DNA of 64,000 nucleotides, taken from the NCBI RefSeq assembly GCF_901709675.1, contig NC_051088.1, positions 15,924,193-15,988,192 of the forward strand, given 5' to 3'. Both the position numbers and the translations under genes were made by a program. Below the pieces are notes generated by a model. It searched no databases and had not been told where the DNA came from. It worked only from the letters and a program-made list of their open reading frames with translations. Positions 45,814-58,799 of this stretch are shown piece after piece; position 1 is the stretch's first letter, and the number at the start of each line of letters is the position of its first letter. The stretch comes from Syngnathus acus (Eukaryota > Chordata > Actinopteri > Syngnathiformes > Syngnathidae).

Positions 45814-48432
45814 TGCTGGTTAGCAAAGCTGCCTTCCTGTGACCCTTTCTGAGTGTCCAAAGTTGGAGAGCGATCAGGTGGTTCGCTGCGTTTATGCTCT
45901 CGTATTTTATTGATGATGATCATGCTGATATTCATTATTGGTTTCCGTCTACGTCTCCAACAATGTCAACGTCTCCACGCACTTGTCTGTTTTATTCAAC
46001 TTATATCTCATAATGATTCTATAGTTAGTTGCCTCGTGATAACAGCCACCTTGCACAACAGAAATGGAAATTGCATAAATGTTGCGCTGTTCAGGAAAGT
46101 AATAGCACACAGCCCAAATGTTTAAATTTTGGCCTTGCCGCCAAGTCAAATGCCCCAAAAATGTTTTTTACAATTAAATTGTATCGCACATAAAATTGCA
46201 CATCAAATTTTACGTATATCAACGTTTGAACACAAACGGATTGTACGGTTTACAAATGTATTTTACTTAAAAGTGAAATACAACTGAACTGAAATTAGGC
46301 TATGATTTTGCAAAGCACCACTAAGCAAACTTTGAGAATCATCAGTGCAAGGATTTATGATGTCATCTTGTCTTCTTTATGGCTCGAGCCCAGGTACATT
46401 TCAGCAAAAGCACATTTGCGTGAGCACAAAGCAGCAGCTGCGTCTTGCTGCCAGAGCGATGAGCTGCAGCAGCCGGTGAGCTAAAAATATGACCGACTAA
46501 TCGGCCAACCAGCCAGCCCGTCAGCCAGTCAGAATGAATTACTATAAGAAACGTATAGATCATGTCGTCTTGGCCGGAGGGACAAGGCTGAAAGCACTAA
46601 AATACAATCACTGGTTTGCTCGGCCCAATAATTTGCCTATTATTTGCTCTTTCCAATATAATTGCCATTGGAAAATACAAAAATAAAAAAAGTTGCTCTG
46701 ATCAAAAGTACAATGAATTGAATTTGATTAGACTATTTTGACATTTTGTATCGACGACCAATGTGTTTGAAGCGTTATTGGAGTTGACTTCATGTGTTCC
46801 ATCTGAAAGCGAAGATATGCTTTTCACCGTCCTTTTTCACTCTCATTGTTTTCAACCGAGTCATTTCTCGGTGTCAGATTAAAAAAGTAAATAATCATAT
46901 TTTGACTTTTGTATTGCTGGGAAAAAAAACAATGGATGTATGAAAACCTTGTTATTGACCTGTTTGCTCTTCAAATGCGTAACTTCTTTTATCCACCATG
47001 TATGACTATTTTACCATGATTCTGCACAATTTCCACTTCTGGCCATTTATAGCGTGGCACAAAGTGCCAACCCTTGAATGACTGATTGGTTGAGTATGGA
47101 CCTGTCTCAATACTTTTGTCGATGCTTATTCGTACAGTTCCAACTCTTGGGTCTGTTGGTTTTGTCTGTTGTGTTAATTGTGATTAATATATAGATATAT
47201 CGCATTTTGAGCCATAGCCTATGTATAGCTTGAATTAAACTTTCGCTAAGCCACACTCCCGAAAGGCAAATTGGCCAATCCTGGCCCAGCACGTTTGTTT
47301 TTTTCTAAAATTAATCGAGTCTTTAGCTAAAGCTAACATTGCCAATGCAATCCCTCAAAAATTGACAAGCACAACATTTTTCTGCCCTAAAGTGAACAAT
47401 GAACTTATTTTAAAATAACCCATTGCTGTTTGTCAGCTTTTTAACAATGCTTATGTTAGGCATCTAAAGTGAGGCCTCATGGCGTCTATCTGTGGCGCTA
47501 CGCTAACAAAGCTAGCTACAGGCTCGTGGTTGCAATATTGTCTATAGGCCTTATCTGTAAAGCTTGTCGGACAACTGTAAGTCAGTACAGGGAACCCCTT
47601 GACATTCACCAACTAACCTCTTCACATATAGTTTTGTTTTTCCTGAAATTCCATCAAAATGCTTCTACTGAAGGAGTAGCTAGCAGTGGTCATCGGCTGA
47701 CCGCAAACAAGGACGTAATGAAAGATTCTAGTAAAGATCCTAAAAGGTCTCGCTTGAAAGTCGTAATTGGTAGATCCAGCATCCTTGCACTTTCATTGCC
47801 TTTTTGTCCACAAAATCAATTCATCTGGAAGCCATTTACTTTTAAGAGTAATGTTGAAAAAAGTTCAATTGTTTTTGAATTATCATTATTATTTTTGTTA
47901 TTGACGGCAGGCTTCTATCCCTAGTCCCAACGAAAGGGGGGGTTCTCTGTAAGTGTGGCGGGGGTCTTAGCGAAAGCGAAAATGAATCGACTGGACGGTT
48001 CAGTCTTGATGTGAACAATGCATAGTTCTTCTATTTATTGTATTTAAACTGTAAATCTTGGTGTACATTTCGATCAATTTGCAATGTGTATCAGTCTATA
48101 CTTGAGCTGTAAATAATATATATATATATATGTATATTTTCAACTATTTTTTGATGTACAATAAGTCATTTTCTGTCGCTTCGTTGCCTGTCAGTGAGTG
48201 TGTGCGCGCATTTGTGAGTGTGTGTGTGCGTGTGTACGTGCGCATGCACGAAGTACAGTGTGTCAAATCTGTGTAGGTTTTTGTGGTGTTGAAGTGGTGT
48301 GTGTTCATGGGATGTACACTTGTGGTGTGTAAGCGATCAATGGGTTTGCGTCACACTAGAAATAATAAGAAACTATAAGTTTAGATTTTCTCTCTTTTTG
48401 GGGGGGACCAAACTGTACAAGTGAAGATGAAA

Positions 48433-48438
48433 AATAAA
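48433..48438 (+). terminator. Candidate distal slc6a17 polyadenylation signal
   Basis: AATAAA in GAAAAATAAAAGAATC, followed within about 25 bases by a T- and GT-rich stretch (CATTTTTGCGGTCTCTCTGTTTTG). It is the best-formed polyA context between slc6a17 and kcnc4 on this strand. Confidence 0.45.
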
Positions 48439-49498
48439 AGAATCACTTTGATTAAAAAGTCATTTTTGCGGTCTCTCTGTTTTGGGATGTTTATGTTTTT
48501 TTTAATGTATTTATTTTATTCATGGTTGATGTGTTACGTTAATGATTTTTTGAAATGTTTATTTATTGTTCATTTTTATTTTACTGGGTCAATTTGACTT
48601 TCAACAAAGCAGTTATGGACTTATTAGGGCCTGTCGACAGTTGGGCTATCGGCGACCTTGTGTAAATAAACATACACATGTTTATTTACACAAAGTCAGC
48701 ACTCACAAAACTGAACTGAAATCCTGCCACATTATCAGGGAAACACCTTTTGCTAACTAACTTACTAACAGGTCCATTTTTTAATCATTGAGCAATACAT
48801 TTATTGCTAATTATAAGGATAGACCTACAATTCGACACAATCTCTTTATTTTGCATATCCAAGCGTCCCATTTTTCTAAAACTCAGCCCTCTGATCCAGG
48901 AAAAGACCAGTGTATATTTTTCACACGTCCAGCGTCATTTTCCTGGCAGAAGCAGAGCGGGGGCGGCGAGACAGCAGTACCGTGGCTCTCTCTCAGCTGC
49001 CGTCAGCCTCCGCAGATGGTCCTGTGACCCGACAGACAGTAAGCACAGGACAGGACAGGACGGGACAACTCATTACTGTTTGACAAAAAATGATCAGTGT
49101 GAGAAATTAGTACTCATGTACTGATTGATCAAAATCATTCAATAAAGTATGAAAAAAGTATGAAGAAAGTAGTTTGCCTTTTACTCACAGTAGCTCTGTT
49201 ACGATTTGTATTGTGAGCAGGTTGTTATGGATACATTTTATTGAATGAAGCCCTCCCTGACCTGACACCCTCTAAGTTGTGGGACTACAGGCATTTGATC
49301 TTGTAACATTATTGTAGTGCAAACATACTATAAAATTACATTGTGCTTTAATTATTAATACCAAAACGCCTTTCAAGTCCAACTACTAAAGGCACAAGGA
49401 TGGGATCACAGTGGTTAGTGGAATGCGCTGCATTTCGGAGGTCATGTTAAATATTTAACAAGAGCGTGGTCAGTATAGCGCTGTTGAAGGTAGGAGAG

Positions 49499-49752
49499 CA
49501 GAGGTCTCCAACCACCGGGGTCGCCGACCGATACCGGTCCGTGGGTCACTTAGTACCGGGCCGCATAGCCGCACAGGGGAAAAAAATAAATAGATTTGAG
49601 ATGATCAATTAATTCAGGTCAAGACGCTCGTCCTGGTCACGTGACAAGTTGTATTATTTATTTAAATAAATGTATTATTTATTTATATAAAGGCCGGTCC
49701 GCGAAAATATTTCTGACACGGTCCGTGGCGCAAAAAAGGTTGGGGACCACTG
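49499..49752. mobile_element. Non-autonomous hAT-like element, 254 bp
   Basis: Imperfect 15-bp terminal inverted repeats, CAGAGGTCTCCAACC at the left and GGTTGGGGACCACTG at the right (13 of 15 paired). This is the CAGTGGTCCCCAACC type of end used by a vertebrate hAT group. Subterminal CCGGTCCGTGG / CACGGTCCGTGGCGC blocks are also shared between ends. The flanking 8 bp (TAGGAGAG and ATCAGTGG) do not match, so the target duplication is lost or the boundary is shifted. No transposase. Confidence 0.65.
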
Positions 49753-50084
49753 ATCAGTGGAAGGAATTCTATTTTCCCAACTATCATTATCTGCTTAAAA
49801 AATATCACGTCTCAGGCCCTAACAATTACATAATTAATCACATGGTTGTTGGTCTGTTTTGTGGAAATTGGATTGTAGTTCAAACACGGATGATTTTTGC
49901 AAAAAAAAACCAATGTCAATAAAGAATGTGCTGTCGGTGGTTATTTGATTTATTGATGCTTTCAACATTTTAAAAGGAAACTGTAAAATTTGCCTGATTA
50001 AAAATAATAACAATGTACTTTTTTCAAATATAAATAATAAACTAATTTACTCCAATAAATAAACAATCCCAGAATGTTCACCAA

Positions 50085-50085
50085 A

Positions 50086-50104
<19 letters not shown>
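50085..50104. repeat. (AT)n microsatellite
   Basis: A run of about ten AT units before a T tract. Confidence 0.9.
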
Positions 50105-50117
<13 letters not shown>

Positions 50118-50151
50118 GACTTGTCTTTGCAAAAATCATGACGTCATCAAA

Positions 50152-50216
50152 TACCGGCCTGTGAAAATATTATCTGACAGTAACCGTTTCTTGGTGCTAA
50201 AAAGTTTGGGGATCTT
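50152..50216. mobile_element. Diverged half-copy of the same hAT-like element
   Basis: TACCGGCCTGTGAAAATATT, CTGACAGTAACCGTTTCTTGG and AAAAAGTTTGGGGATC follow the right half of the 49499-49752 element step by step (CCGGTCCGCGAAAATATT, CTGACACGGTCCGTGG, AAAAAAGGTTGGGGACC). It is older and more decayed. Confidence 0.55.
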
Positions 50217-51113
50217 TTGCAATCTGTATTAGCATTAATATCTTTTAAATTGAGACTTTAGTTTGTTTTCCTTGTGTCCCTGTCACGCAACCCTGACAGT
50301 TTTCAGCCGATCAAGAGGAGTTTCTGACAAAAGACAAAAAAAGGTGATTAATATTCATGAGCTGTTCACGTCTATTATCCATTTTAAATTGATTCCTTTC
50401 AACGTGTCAGGAAGCGAGCATTCCAAATGGACGAGGCACTATTTCAAGGATTTAAGAGGCAGAGGAAAATGTACGTGCTAATGGTCGGTTTATATGCCAG
50501 ATGACTCGTAATGGCCAAGGCCTCTCTCTCGGCGCTCGCTAAGAAGACTTTGCTAAACGGTGGCCGGAGCTCAGCAGAGGCTTTCAGGTAGTCAAGGCTC
50601 ACTTAAAAGCTTTTGCAACTTTCCACGTTAGTTATATGAGTTGCGGAGTTTTAATTTTTTTCAATTTTAGAATAAACTATAATATTGTTAAATAACAGCC
50701 AACCTGGAATGCACCTGAGGTTTCAAAAACAGGGAAAAAATGTGCATTCAACCTTAGATAAAAGCAGTGTGATGACTCATTGAAGCATCATATTGAGAAC
50801 GACAAATATTTGTGTCCATTTGTGTGTCAACTGTATGTGTGACTCTGCTATTCAAAGTACTTCTTTCATTTCTGGTCTGGATTTTTCCACTCTTATCATT
50901 TGTAATGGGCTTTTGGAAAAATGCAAGCACGTCAGGCAAAATTCCACATCCCATTATCCAGATGTGCATACTTTCCGAATGATTCCCGAAAGAGGATCTT
51001 GTCATCCCTTTTCCTTTTTCTTCTGCAAAACAGAGACCAATACTACGTAGTCTACAGATAGATAGACACTAAATGTTCCTGTAATAGGCTGAGCATCAGG
51101 TTGCGCAAGAAGT

Positions 51114-51237
<124 letters not shown>

Positions 51238-54200
51238 GTGGCATCCATTAGCTTTCCACAGAGCATCTGATGCTTTTGTGGTGGTGGGGGGCAGCCTTTA
51301 GGTTAAATGTCCAGTGAGGAATAATTCTTGTGCTCTTCACAGATCGTTACATCTCCATTACCACTCACAGAGGCCGATTGATTTCTTTTCTTTTTTTTGA
51401 CTTTTGGCTGCAGATGTTATTATGGTCAATGGGCTTTTTAGCTCATGTGGCAGGATGCTCGCAGCCTGTTGTGCGCTATGTTGATATTGTGTGCCCCACT
51501 GGTATTAAACAAGTGTTTGATTACAGTGGAAGTCCAGTAGTATTTTTTTGGAGGGAGGTTATTATTAAGTTGCATCTTTGACAAACCACGAGTTGAAGTA
51601 AATCGTGATTGAGGCCATTAAGTTGGCTATAAGGAGACCCTCCCTCTTAGAAATACTGTGTGTTTAAAGCTCACTTTTGATTGACAGTACGTATGGATAA
51701 AAAAACACGTCATTCATTTTTTGTTATTGTGACACAGATTGGCAATCGGTACTTTGTCCAGATTGCCTCACCGCTGAATGGCAACTCCATGAGGAGGTGA
51801 GTTAGATTTGATGATTATTTTGCAGATGAGCATAGGCCGGCGCACCTAAGTGTGGACTGCGCCACTGTGGGAGTGATCACAGGTGACTCCAATCAAAGTG
51901 GCCCCTTTCATTCTTCTTAAATGTGGCAGTCCAGTTGTCACTGCTAGTCTGAACATGGTGCAGATATCCAGTTTTTGACATGGGCACATAGAGCTCCAAA
52001 ACATCTGGGCTGTGAAATGCTCCTCCTTTGTTTGTGTGCTTGACTGTTTGATCAGTCTTTTGTTCCTCTACGTATATGTGCCCTGACATTTACTGGTCAC
52101 CAGTCCATTGTTTGTCCTGATATGCACTAAGAAAAATGGACAGATGGAAGATATTACATCTTGAGGACTGCTTTAAAAAGCTGAAGAATCCTCCTCTCGT
52201 GTTGCCATAAAGGGTAAAAAAAAAAAAAGGATTCCACAGGAAGTCAACAAGGTCCTTTTTTCACATGCAGCATCACATTGAGCCCCTCACCATGGAAACT
52301 GTGTTCCCTATCGTCATGACAACCGTCAACCGGGAAGAAGAGCACAAAGCCCTGAAAAGGGGAGAAAACAATAAATGCGCGGGATTAAGGTCGACATTTC
52401 GAGCCCTCGCACATTCTCTTCCTCTCACGTTCCTTCTTGTCTTCCTGAACAGCTCTGATTTAAAGAATCCTCTCAGTCATCTGGCTGCAAAACACTCCGC
52501 TACCTCTGGGAGAGCAGTAGATGCAGTAGCTATACTAGTATCCTCGTCACTGTATGTATTTCATTCAAGTAATGAAGTCCTGATGGGCCAATCACATCAC
52601 AGATGTTCACAATGACACATAGTGGATACTCAACAATTGGATGGCATTTAAATTTCCATCTGACTGTTCAAATTCAGATAAAAGCACACAATTCCATAAG
52701 AAACCTAATACATGTCTTTGCATTATGCATATTGTACGGGCCATTATCGCAGTCGCGATACTTTTTTGAAATATTGACATTATTTAAAAGGAGAAATTAG
52801 TGCATATTGTTGCTTTGATTGGAAACATTCTCAGGGTTAAGCGGTGATCAATTAAACAGTGAACATTTTAGAAGTATAATAAACTAGTTACACTGTGTGC
52901 CACATAACGCCATTATAGCTTCTATTCAAAGCTAAAGAAGCTCCACAACACAAAAGTGTGCTCTGCAGATGCCTAATGCCATTCATCTCCATTGTAGTCA
53001 TTGTTTTGTATTGTATTGACGTGACACACACACACACACACACTTGCATTAATTATACCGCCACATGTCGGTAAGAAAACAGATTAGCCGTCTTTTAAAT
53101 TCATTTAGTGACATTATCAAATTAATTGAGGGAAGGAAACGTATTTATCGCTGCTTTGTGGCTTCAGGTTTGAAATGAGACCAAGCTTCTTTTCACGTGT
53201 GTGTGAGCGGCAATTAGTGTTCCCTGCCATTTCAAATCTCCATGGCGATATCCTCTGTAATTTAAAAAGACATTTTAAATATATGAATTGCACTTTAATA
53301 AATTTCAATGTGCAAAGATGATTTAAGATACAATGTATGTATTGTCAACGAAGCACCACTGCATCGCCATAGTAACATACAGTATTTGTATCTACTGAAA
53401 ATATAACAACAAGCCTTTGATTCCATTCAGAAAGAAAACATTCTTTTTTTATTTTTCAATGCGACACTGCGCTTAAAGGGGAGTCTATTGAATTCATATG
53501 TGCATAGTGACACGAGACTACATTATACGCACACACGCGGCATACAACGACTGATGTGCTTCTTTGTCATTATCAAAATAATACATTCTTCATTCATGGT
53601 ACATACATGTGTCATATATATTTATATACAGAGAAGTTACAAAAACCAAAAAGATAAAGAATATAGGACTGTGCTACATACTGTACAAACGGTTCAACTG
53701 TGCTCATTATAAACAATGTCTACATATGGATTTGAATGAACTTTTAATAAACATAAGGCCACTATGGTAGACTGTGAGGATGACTCGTGTATACAATGTG
53801 GAATGCAATTGTCAACAACAGCTGGTTTCATCACCGGAGGTAATCCGGTTACCTTACAGCACAGAATCCAGCTGCATTACTCAACCAGAGGCCTCAATGG
53901 TGCGAGCTCATGAAAAGACACAAAGGCTGAATTTACACACTGGTTCAAGGCATATTTAAAAAAATAATATTCCTATGTCGCATGTCTATTGTGATGGAAC
54001 TCATGAAACAACACACAAATTGCACTTAAACCATTAAAGTCTAAAATCGGGTCGTTACAACAACTTTGATTTGTTTGGCAGTTTATTTTTCCCCAATGCA
54101 TGTTCTGTGCACCATTAATGAACTAATGGTAATGTTTATATCCTTGTAGTGTGGCCTATTTATGTCACATTTAATCGATTTACACCTCTACATCATATTT

Positions 54201-54249
54201 ACTGTCATGTGTATACAGCTTGAATGTAGCATATTTACTGTAAATCATA

Positions 54250-54330
54250 CAGTGGATATAAAACATCTCTGTTAAAATGCCAGGTTTTGGTGATGTTAAA
54301 GAAAGTGACACCACACAGGAGATGTGGCAG
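54250..54330. mobile_element. Left end of a Tc1/mariner-like repeat
   Basis: TA at 54248-54249 is followed by CAGTGGATATAAAA, then CTGTTAAAATGCCAGGTTTTGG. It shares CAGTGG and CTGTTNAAATGCCA with the MITE at 10526. A block at about 54705-54765 (GGTTATAGGTCACATTAATGG, GAAATGATTTACCTT) looks like an inner part of the same family in inverse orientation, as I remember it. No right terminus is seen. Confidence 0.45.
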
Positions 54331-57244
54331 TCTTCAGAATCGACCTTCATATTTGTTAAATCGGAGCCAGCACAGAACCGCCATGATGTAAGTTCCTCTG
54401 ATTAACCCCAGATAAAGTTGCGCTTTTATTGACAGTTTTTTTTACTTTCTATTATTTGCAAAGACTGTCGGCTATTTTGAACTGTTTTTGTTTGCTCCCA
54501 CTGTGACTAATTCCCCATTTCCAGCTGAAGAAAAACAGCCTCAAAGCACCAAACTTTACAATATGGTGTTTTTGTGCTGATGTGTTTGCGGCAAACATAA
54601 CTTTTGGAAAAATGGTCAAAAAGATCCACTTTGGTTTTATTCAACCTTGACACCTTTTCTCGCGTGTTTGGGAGGTTTATTTGTAAAACAAAACAGTCAT
54701 TGAGTTGGATAGGTTATAGGTCACATTAATGGTGGAAAAGTTTTTGAAATGATTTACCTTCTGGATTTAGACCATATTTTATTGTCCATGCGTTTATTGT
54801 AATTTATATTTGAATGTTTATTTGGATTACCCAACCTGGAAATGCCCGATTACAATTGATTTTTTTCTCTTTTTCCGCTGCCAAAACATGGCATTGCTAC
54901 TCGATCTTGAAGCATGCAGTGTGAATCCAGCCTTGACGTTGCTGTTTTTTACCGCGTGAGTGCACATTTGGTCCTGACTCAACCAGCGTCGGTACATCTA
55001 ATGCCACAGGCAGACAATATTGCACCACATGAATTTTGTACTCGAGTCAATACAAATTAAAGAGTACAAAGGGGATGATTTCACAAATTCTGTATTGTGC
55101 GTGATGACGACAAAATTCTCTAATCCTAACCTTAAACCCTAAAAAAATCTTTCATCTAAACCTAGTTCACAGTTACTGTCACGCTATACAAAAACGCCCA
55201 CTGGCCAATCACAGCACAGCACTGCGCGGCGTCACTACGTTGAGTTCAGGAGAGTATTGCATTTGATTTATTGTTTGTATTTTGTGTTGTTGTAGTTGCA
55301 GTCATAGCTAAAGGTCAATTAATCCAAATGGGGGAAATAGCTGCGTAGTTAAAAAAAATGAATGTAAAGCAGAGGTAGGCAAACATAAAGATAGCATGTA
55401 AAATTAAATTTAAATGATGCTACATTACTAAAATCATGACCGGCTCGTACAACACTATATCACGCAATACATGCTTTAGAACATGTGCTATTTACATGGT
55501 AAAAGATGCAACTCATATTCACCTTAGTATTTATACAGGGGAACATAATTGAGTCAAGAATCCTTCAGGAAGCGGAGCGGAAAATAGTTTATGCTTTTTC
55601 TCTCCCTGATCTTAGTCAATCAGCATCCGCTCAGTGAGGTGACATCCGGCTTCGTGTAGTTTGCAGGGGTTGCCATCTTGTCTTTACAAGTCTCTGGTAG
55701 AGCAGAAAAAGATTTTTTTTAAGCAAGACAACTCACAAATTCTGGGTTAACATAAAGAAAAAAAACTTCTAATGTAAATTGTTAAGGATTTTGGTCATTA
55801 TCGTACCATGTAGTCAGGGTAGTACAGTGTTTCAAAGCAGTCGACATTAAAACAGCTTGTTCCATCTTGCCATTACCTCCCTAAACAGTTGATTCGAATA
55901 CCATAGTGGTACTTTGCAACTCTGCAAATTTTGCACAAATCCGTGAAATAGTATTACGGCACTGATAATTGTAGCGGCAGCTCTCTATATACTGGTACAA
56001 CTGTCATCGATCAATATTCCACAACACTAGACACTTTAAAGTGCTCAAGGACTTTCTGCATCCTTTCACATCAAAAGTTGTATCACAACAACTACCACTG
56101 CTACTGGTACTGGTCACTTTAAATTGTGCAACGGTCATCTCCATCATCTGCACAACTGGCATTGCATTGTAATGACCGCACCACTTTATCTTTGCTTGAT
56201 GACTCTCTGCATCGTTACATCTGTCATTGGGTGCACTAATGGTACTCTTTCATCACGGAAAGACTTTGTCTACTTATGTGTCATGTCTTTGTTCATCGTA
56301 ATTGCTTATTACTGCAAAACTAGTTTAGCTCATACTGTCTGAGACAAATTCATTCTGTTTTACATACTTGGCCAGTCAAAATGCTTCTGGCGAACAAATA
56401 GTAGGCTATGCTACAATGTAAAAAAAATAGAAACATAAGGAGATTTTTGTTTTCAAAGGGGTACTAGAGCCAATGCTAATAAATTGTAACATGTAGTAAG
56501 GTGGCACAATGAAAAGACAGACTGCGTTACCTCATGTCATGCAGTCAGGTTATATTTTAAGTGATAGGTCGACTGGATAACATGCTAAGAATTGTTAAAC
56601 TAATACATGGCAATAGCAACACAAGGTCATTAGGACAACCAAAATTTGTTTCAATGTTCCCCGATAAAATGCTATATAATGCTCAAAAATAAATGTATGC
56701 AAATATGTAGAACTATAGGACCAAAAAGACAATATAAACACCATAAGGATTTTTCATTTGACCCTTTAGTCATTAGCAGTGTATAAATGATGGGAATGAA
56801 TGTAAAAGGTAGTGTTTCCACTCCGTTTTGTTGATGGAGAGCTTTTAATGGCAATCATGCCAGCGCAGTCGCTTGAGGATATGGAAAATCGTTGACGTTC
56901 ACGTGGCTCTTAGCAACACTCGAGAGCTCGGCCGTGATGTTCTTTGTTAGAAAACAAGCAGGTTGTCCTTTCACACAAATAGAAAGCGCTTCTTTCATCC
57001 AGCGACGGTTTTGCATTTGTGTGCGTTTAACACAATTCCTGGAAGGATTTCGAGCAGGTGTAGGCAAGCTAGGGCACACAGGTCACAAACAGCCCCACTT
57101 TGCTTTCCAGTCATCTGGGCATTCATGTTATCGAGTCCTAATTTTTTTGGCGCATTTATTTGTCATTTTCCCATTTTCAGCTTCAATATCTGTGAGAGTT
57201 GCTGACTTGTGTGCGGGCAGCGTGGCATCAATTCCCGCTCAGTG

Positions 57245-57415
57245 GCGGTGTGCATGTGGGTGAGGCTGGTTGTTCATCTCGCTATGTGCCCTACGACTGT
57301 CTGGTGACCACTTCGGGGTGTCATCTGCCTTTCGCCCGATGTCAGCTGGGATAAGTTGCAGCATCCCCGCGACTCTGAACAGGATGAGCGGTGTTGAAAA
57401 TGGATGGATGGATTT
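57245..57415 (-). mobile_element. LINE 3'-tail fragment
   Basis: CTTTCGCCCGATGTCAGCTGGGATAAG, CAGCATCCCCGCGACTC and AAAATGGATGGATGG, in the same order and orientation as in the copy at 15262-15384. Confidence 0.6.
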
Positions 57416-58411
57416 ATTTATCAATTTTAGCATGAAGTTGGTTAACTGAGTTGTAAATACAAAAAGATTGCAAAATAAATATGTATTTTGAATTAATATA
57501 TTAAAAGTACAAACTATTTGTTTAATCGAGTTGTAAATACAAAAGAATGCAAAATAAATATGTATTTTTAATCATTATATTAAAAGTACAAAATATTTGT
57601 AGATTTTGTATTTGTGAATCATTTTTAATATAATTATCGTTGTTGTATTATCAATCAATTAACTCATTATAATAGTTTAATAAAATAGACTAATCTACGT
57701 GTGAATTCGATGTATTCTTTCTTTTTTTGTATAATTGTTGAATTAGTCATTCAAATTCAAATCATTACAAAAATAATAATAAGAATTACATATATATTTG
57801 GCATTTTAGTGGCATGATTATTTATTCCGCATTGAATGAGGACAAGAAAATGGCTGGATGGATCGTACAGTAATGGCATAATTGTGTTACTTTTGTAGCG
57901 CGTTACGCTCAACAGTGAGTGTAATGGGGATCATGGACAGCGTGCACATGGCTCCGAATTGAATTACCCCCTCCTCGTTCACTCTAAGATTGAGTTTTGA
58001 GATGTTGTGCTGTTGTTGCTCTGCTTTCTATGGCTTTTGCTTGTGAACGGTTTTTGAAAAATATGTCTGACATGTCCACAAAGAGGCCTCATTTTCATTA
58101 CTATAACGGCCGTGACAATAAGGGTTGAAAAATTATTTAATAACTAAATCAAAACATGCATAAGTAGTCTCACCGAAGCCAGGCTACACTGGCTCATTTC
58201 TGTGTTGTTGTTTTTCCTTGACGTCCTAATGGGTTTTGTGAGGAAAATCATCTATGGACAAAGTGCAGTTTTGCAGGCAAATGACGAAGTGGATGTCGAG
58301 CAGTCGAACTTGAGCTGGGAAAATCTGAATTGGTTGCCCAATATAGAGCTTCTTCACACGAGCTTTTTTTGAGGGGGTGGGGGTGTGGAAAGCACTATTG
58401 AGTACCAAATG

Positions 58412-58417
58412 TTTATT
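58412..58417 (-). terminator. Candidate kcnc4 polyadenylation signal
   Basis: AATAAA on minus, 93 bases beyond the open-frame stop at 58510. It is close to the read-through stop and supports an exon that ends here, although a longer transcript remains possible. Confidence 0.4.
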
Positions 58418-58509
58418 GGTTTGCCAACAGCTAGTTATCTGTGCACCACTAATAATTAAGCATTATTTAATAATCTGTGCACCTCCACATTTTAGAGATG
58501 TCATGTATT

Positions 58510-58799
58510 TCATTCATAAATATGTGAACAGCAAACCCTGCATGATGTTTTTTGGCACAATCCGATGTGAAATATGAAGGTATCAATTTCTAGGATTTGT
58601 GCTGTTTTGTGTACTAAGTCACCATAGTGGACGCTGGGCTCTCCAGGGGTGAGCAGGAAGCAGGTAGCTTCTTTCTTGGTCCGATCTCTTCCCCGGGGGC
58701 AGCGCAGTGACCATTTTTCACTGGGGGACAGTGGCTGGGTCAGGCTGCAGCCTTCCTCCTCGGAAAGGGTCACATTTGCGTCGCCGTTCTGTTTGGAGT
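58510..58799 (-). CDS. kcnc4: kcnc4 coding exon 3 (terminal, end uncertain)
   Basis: Begins [10 protein letters not shown], as in mammalian Kv3.4, and continues [13 protein letters not shown]...[12 protein letters not shown]. Beyond this the sequence is not conserved. An alternative donor-like TATG|GTGACT about 170 bases in could splice on to an unseen exon. Confidence 0.7.

Larger units (their letters stand above)
43748..48460 (+). other. Probable slc6a17 3' UTR and adjoining sequence
   Basis: No coding exon is seen. A strong polyA-type signal at 48433 suggests a long 3' UTR, as in mammalian SLC6A17, but an earlier AATAAA at 44436-44441 could give a 0.7-kb form. The region includes a dispersed-repeat block (43990-44260), the AGAACCT-rich stretch (45055-45450) and an (AT)n run (48115-48131). 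Confidence 0.45.

Noticed and set aside
49491-49760. 8-bp target-site duplication for the hAT-like element
   Set aside because: The flanks TAGGAGAG and ATCAGTGG do not match, so no duplication is claimed.
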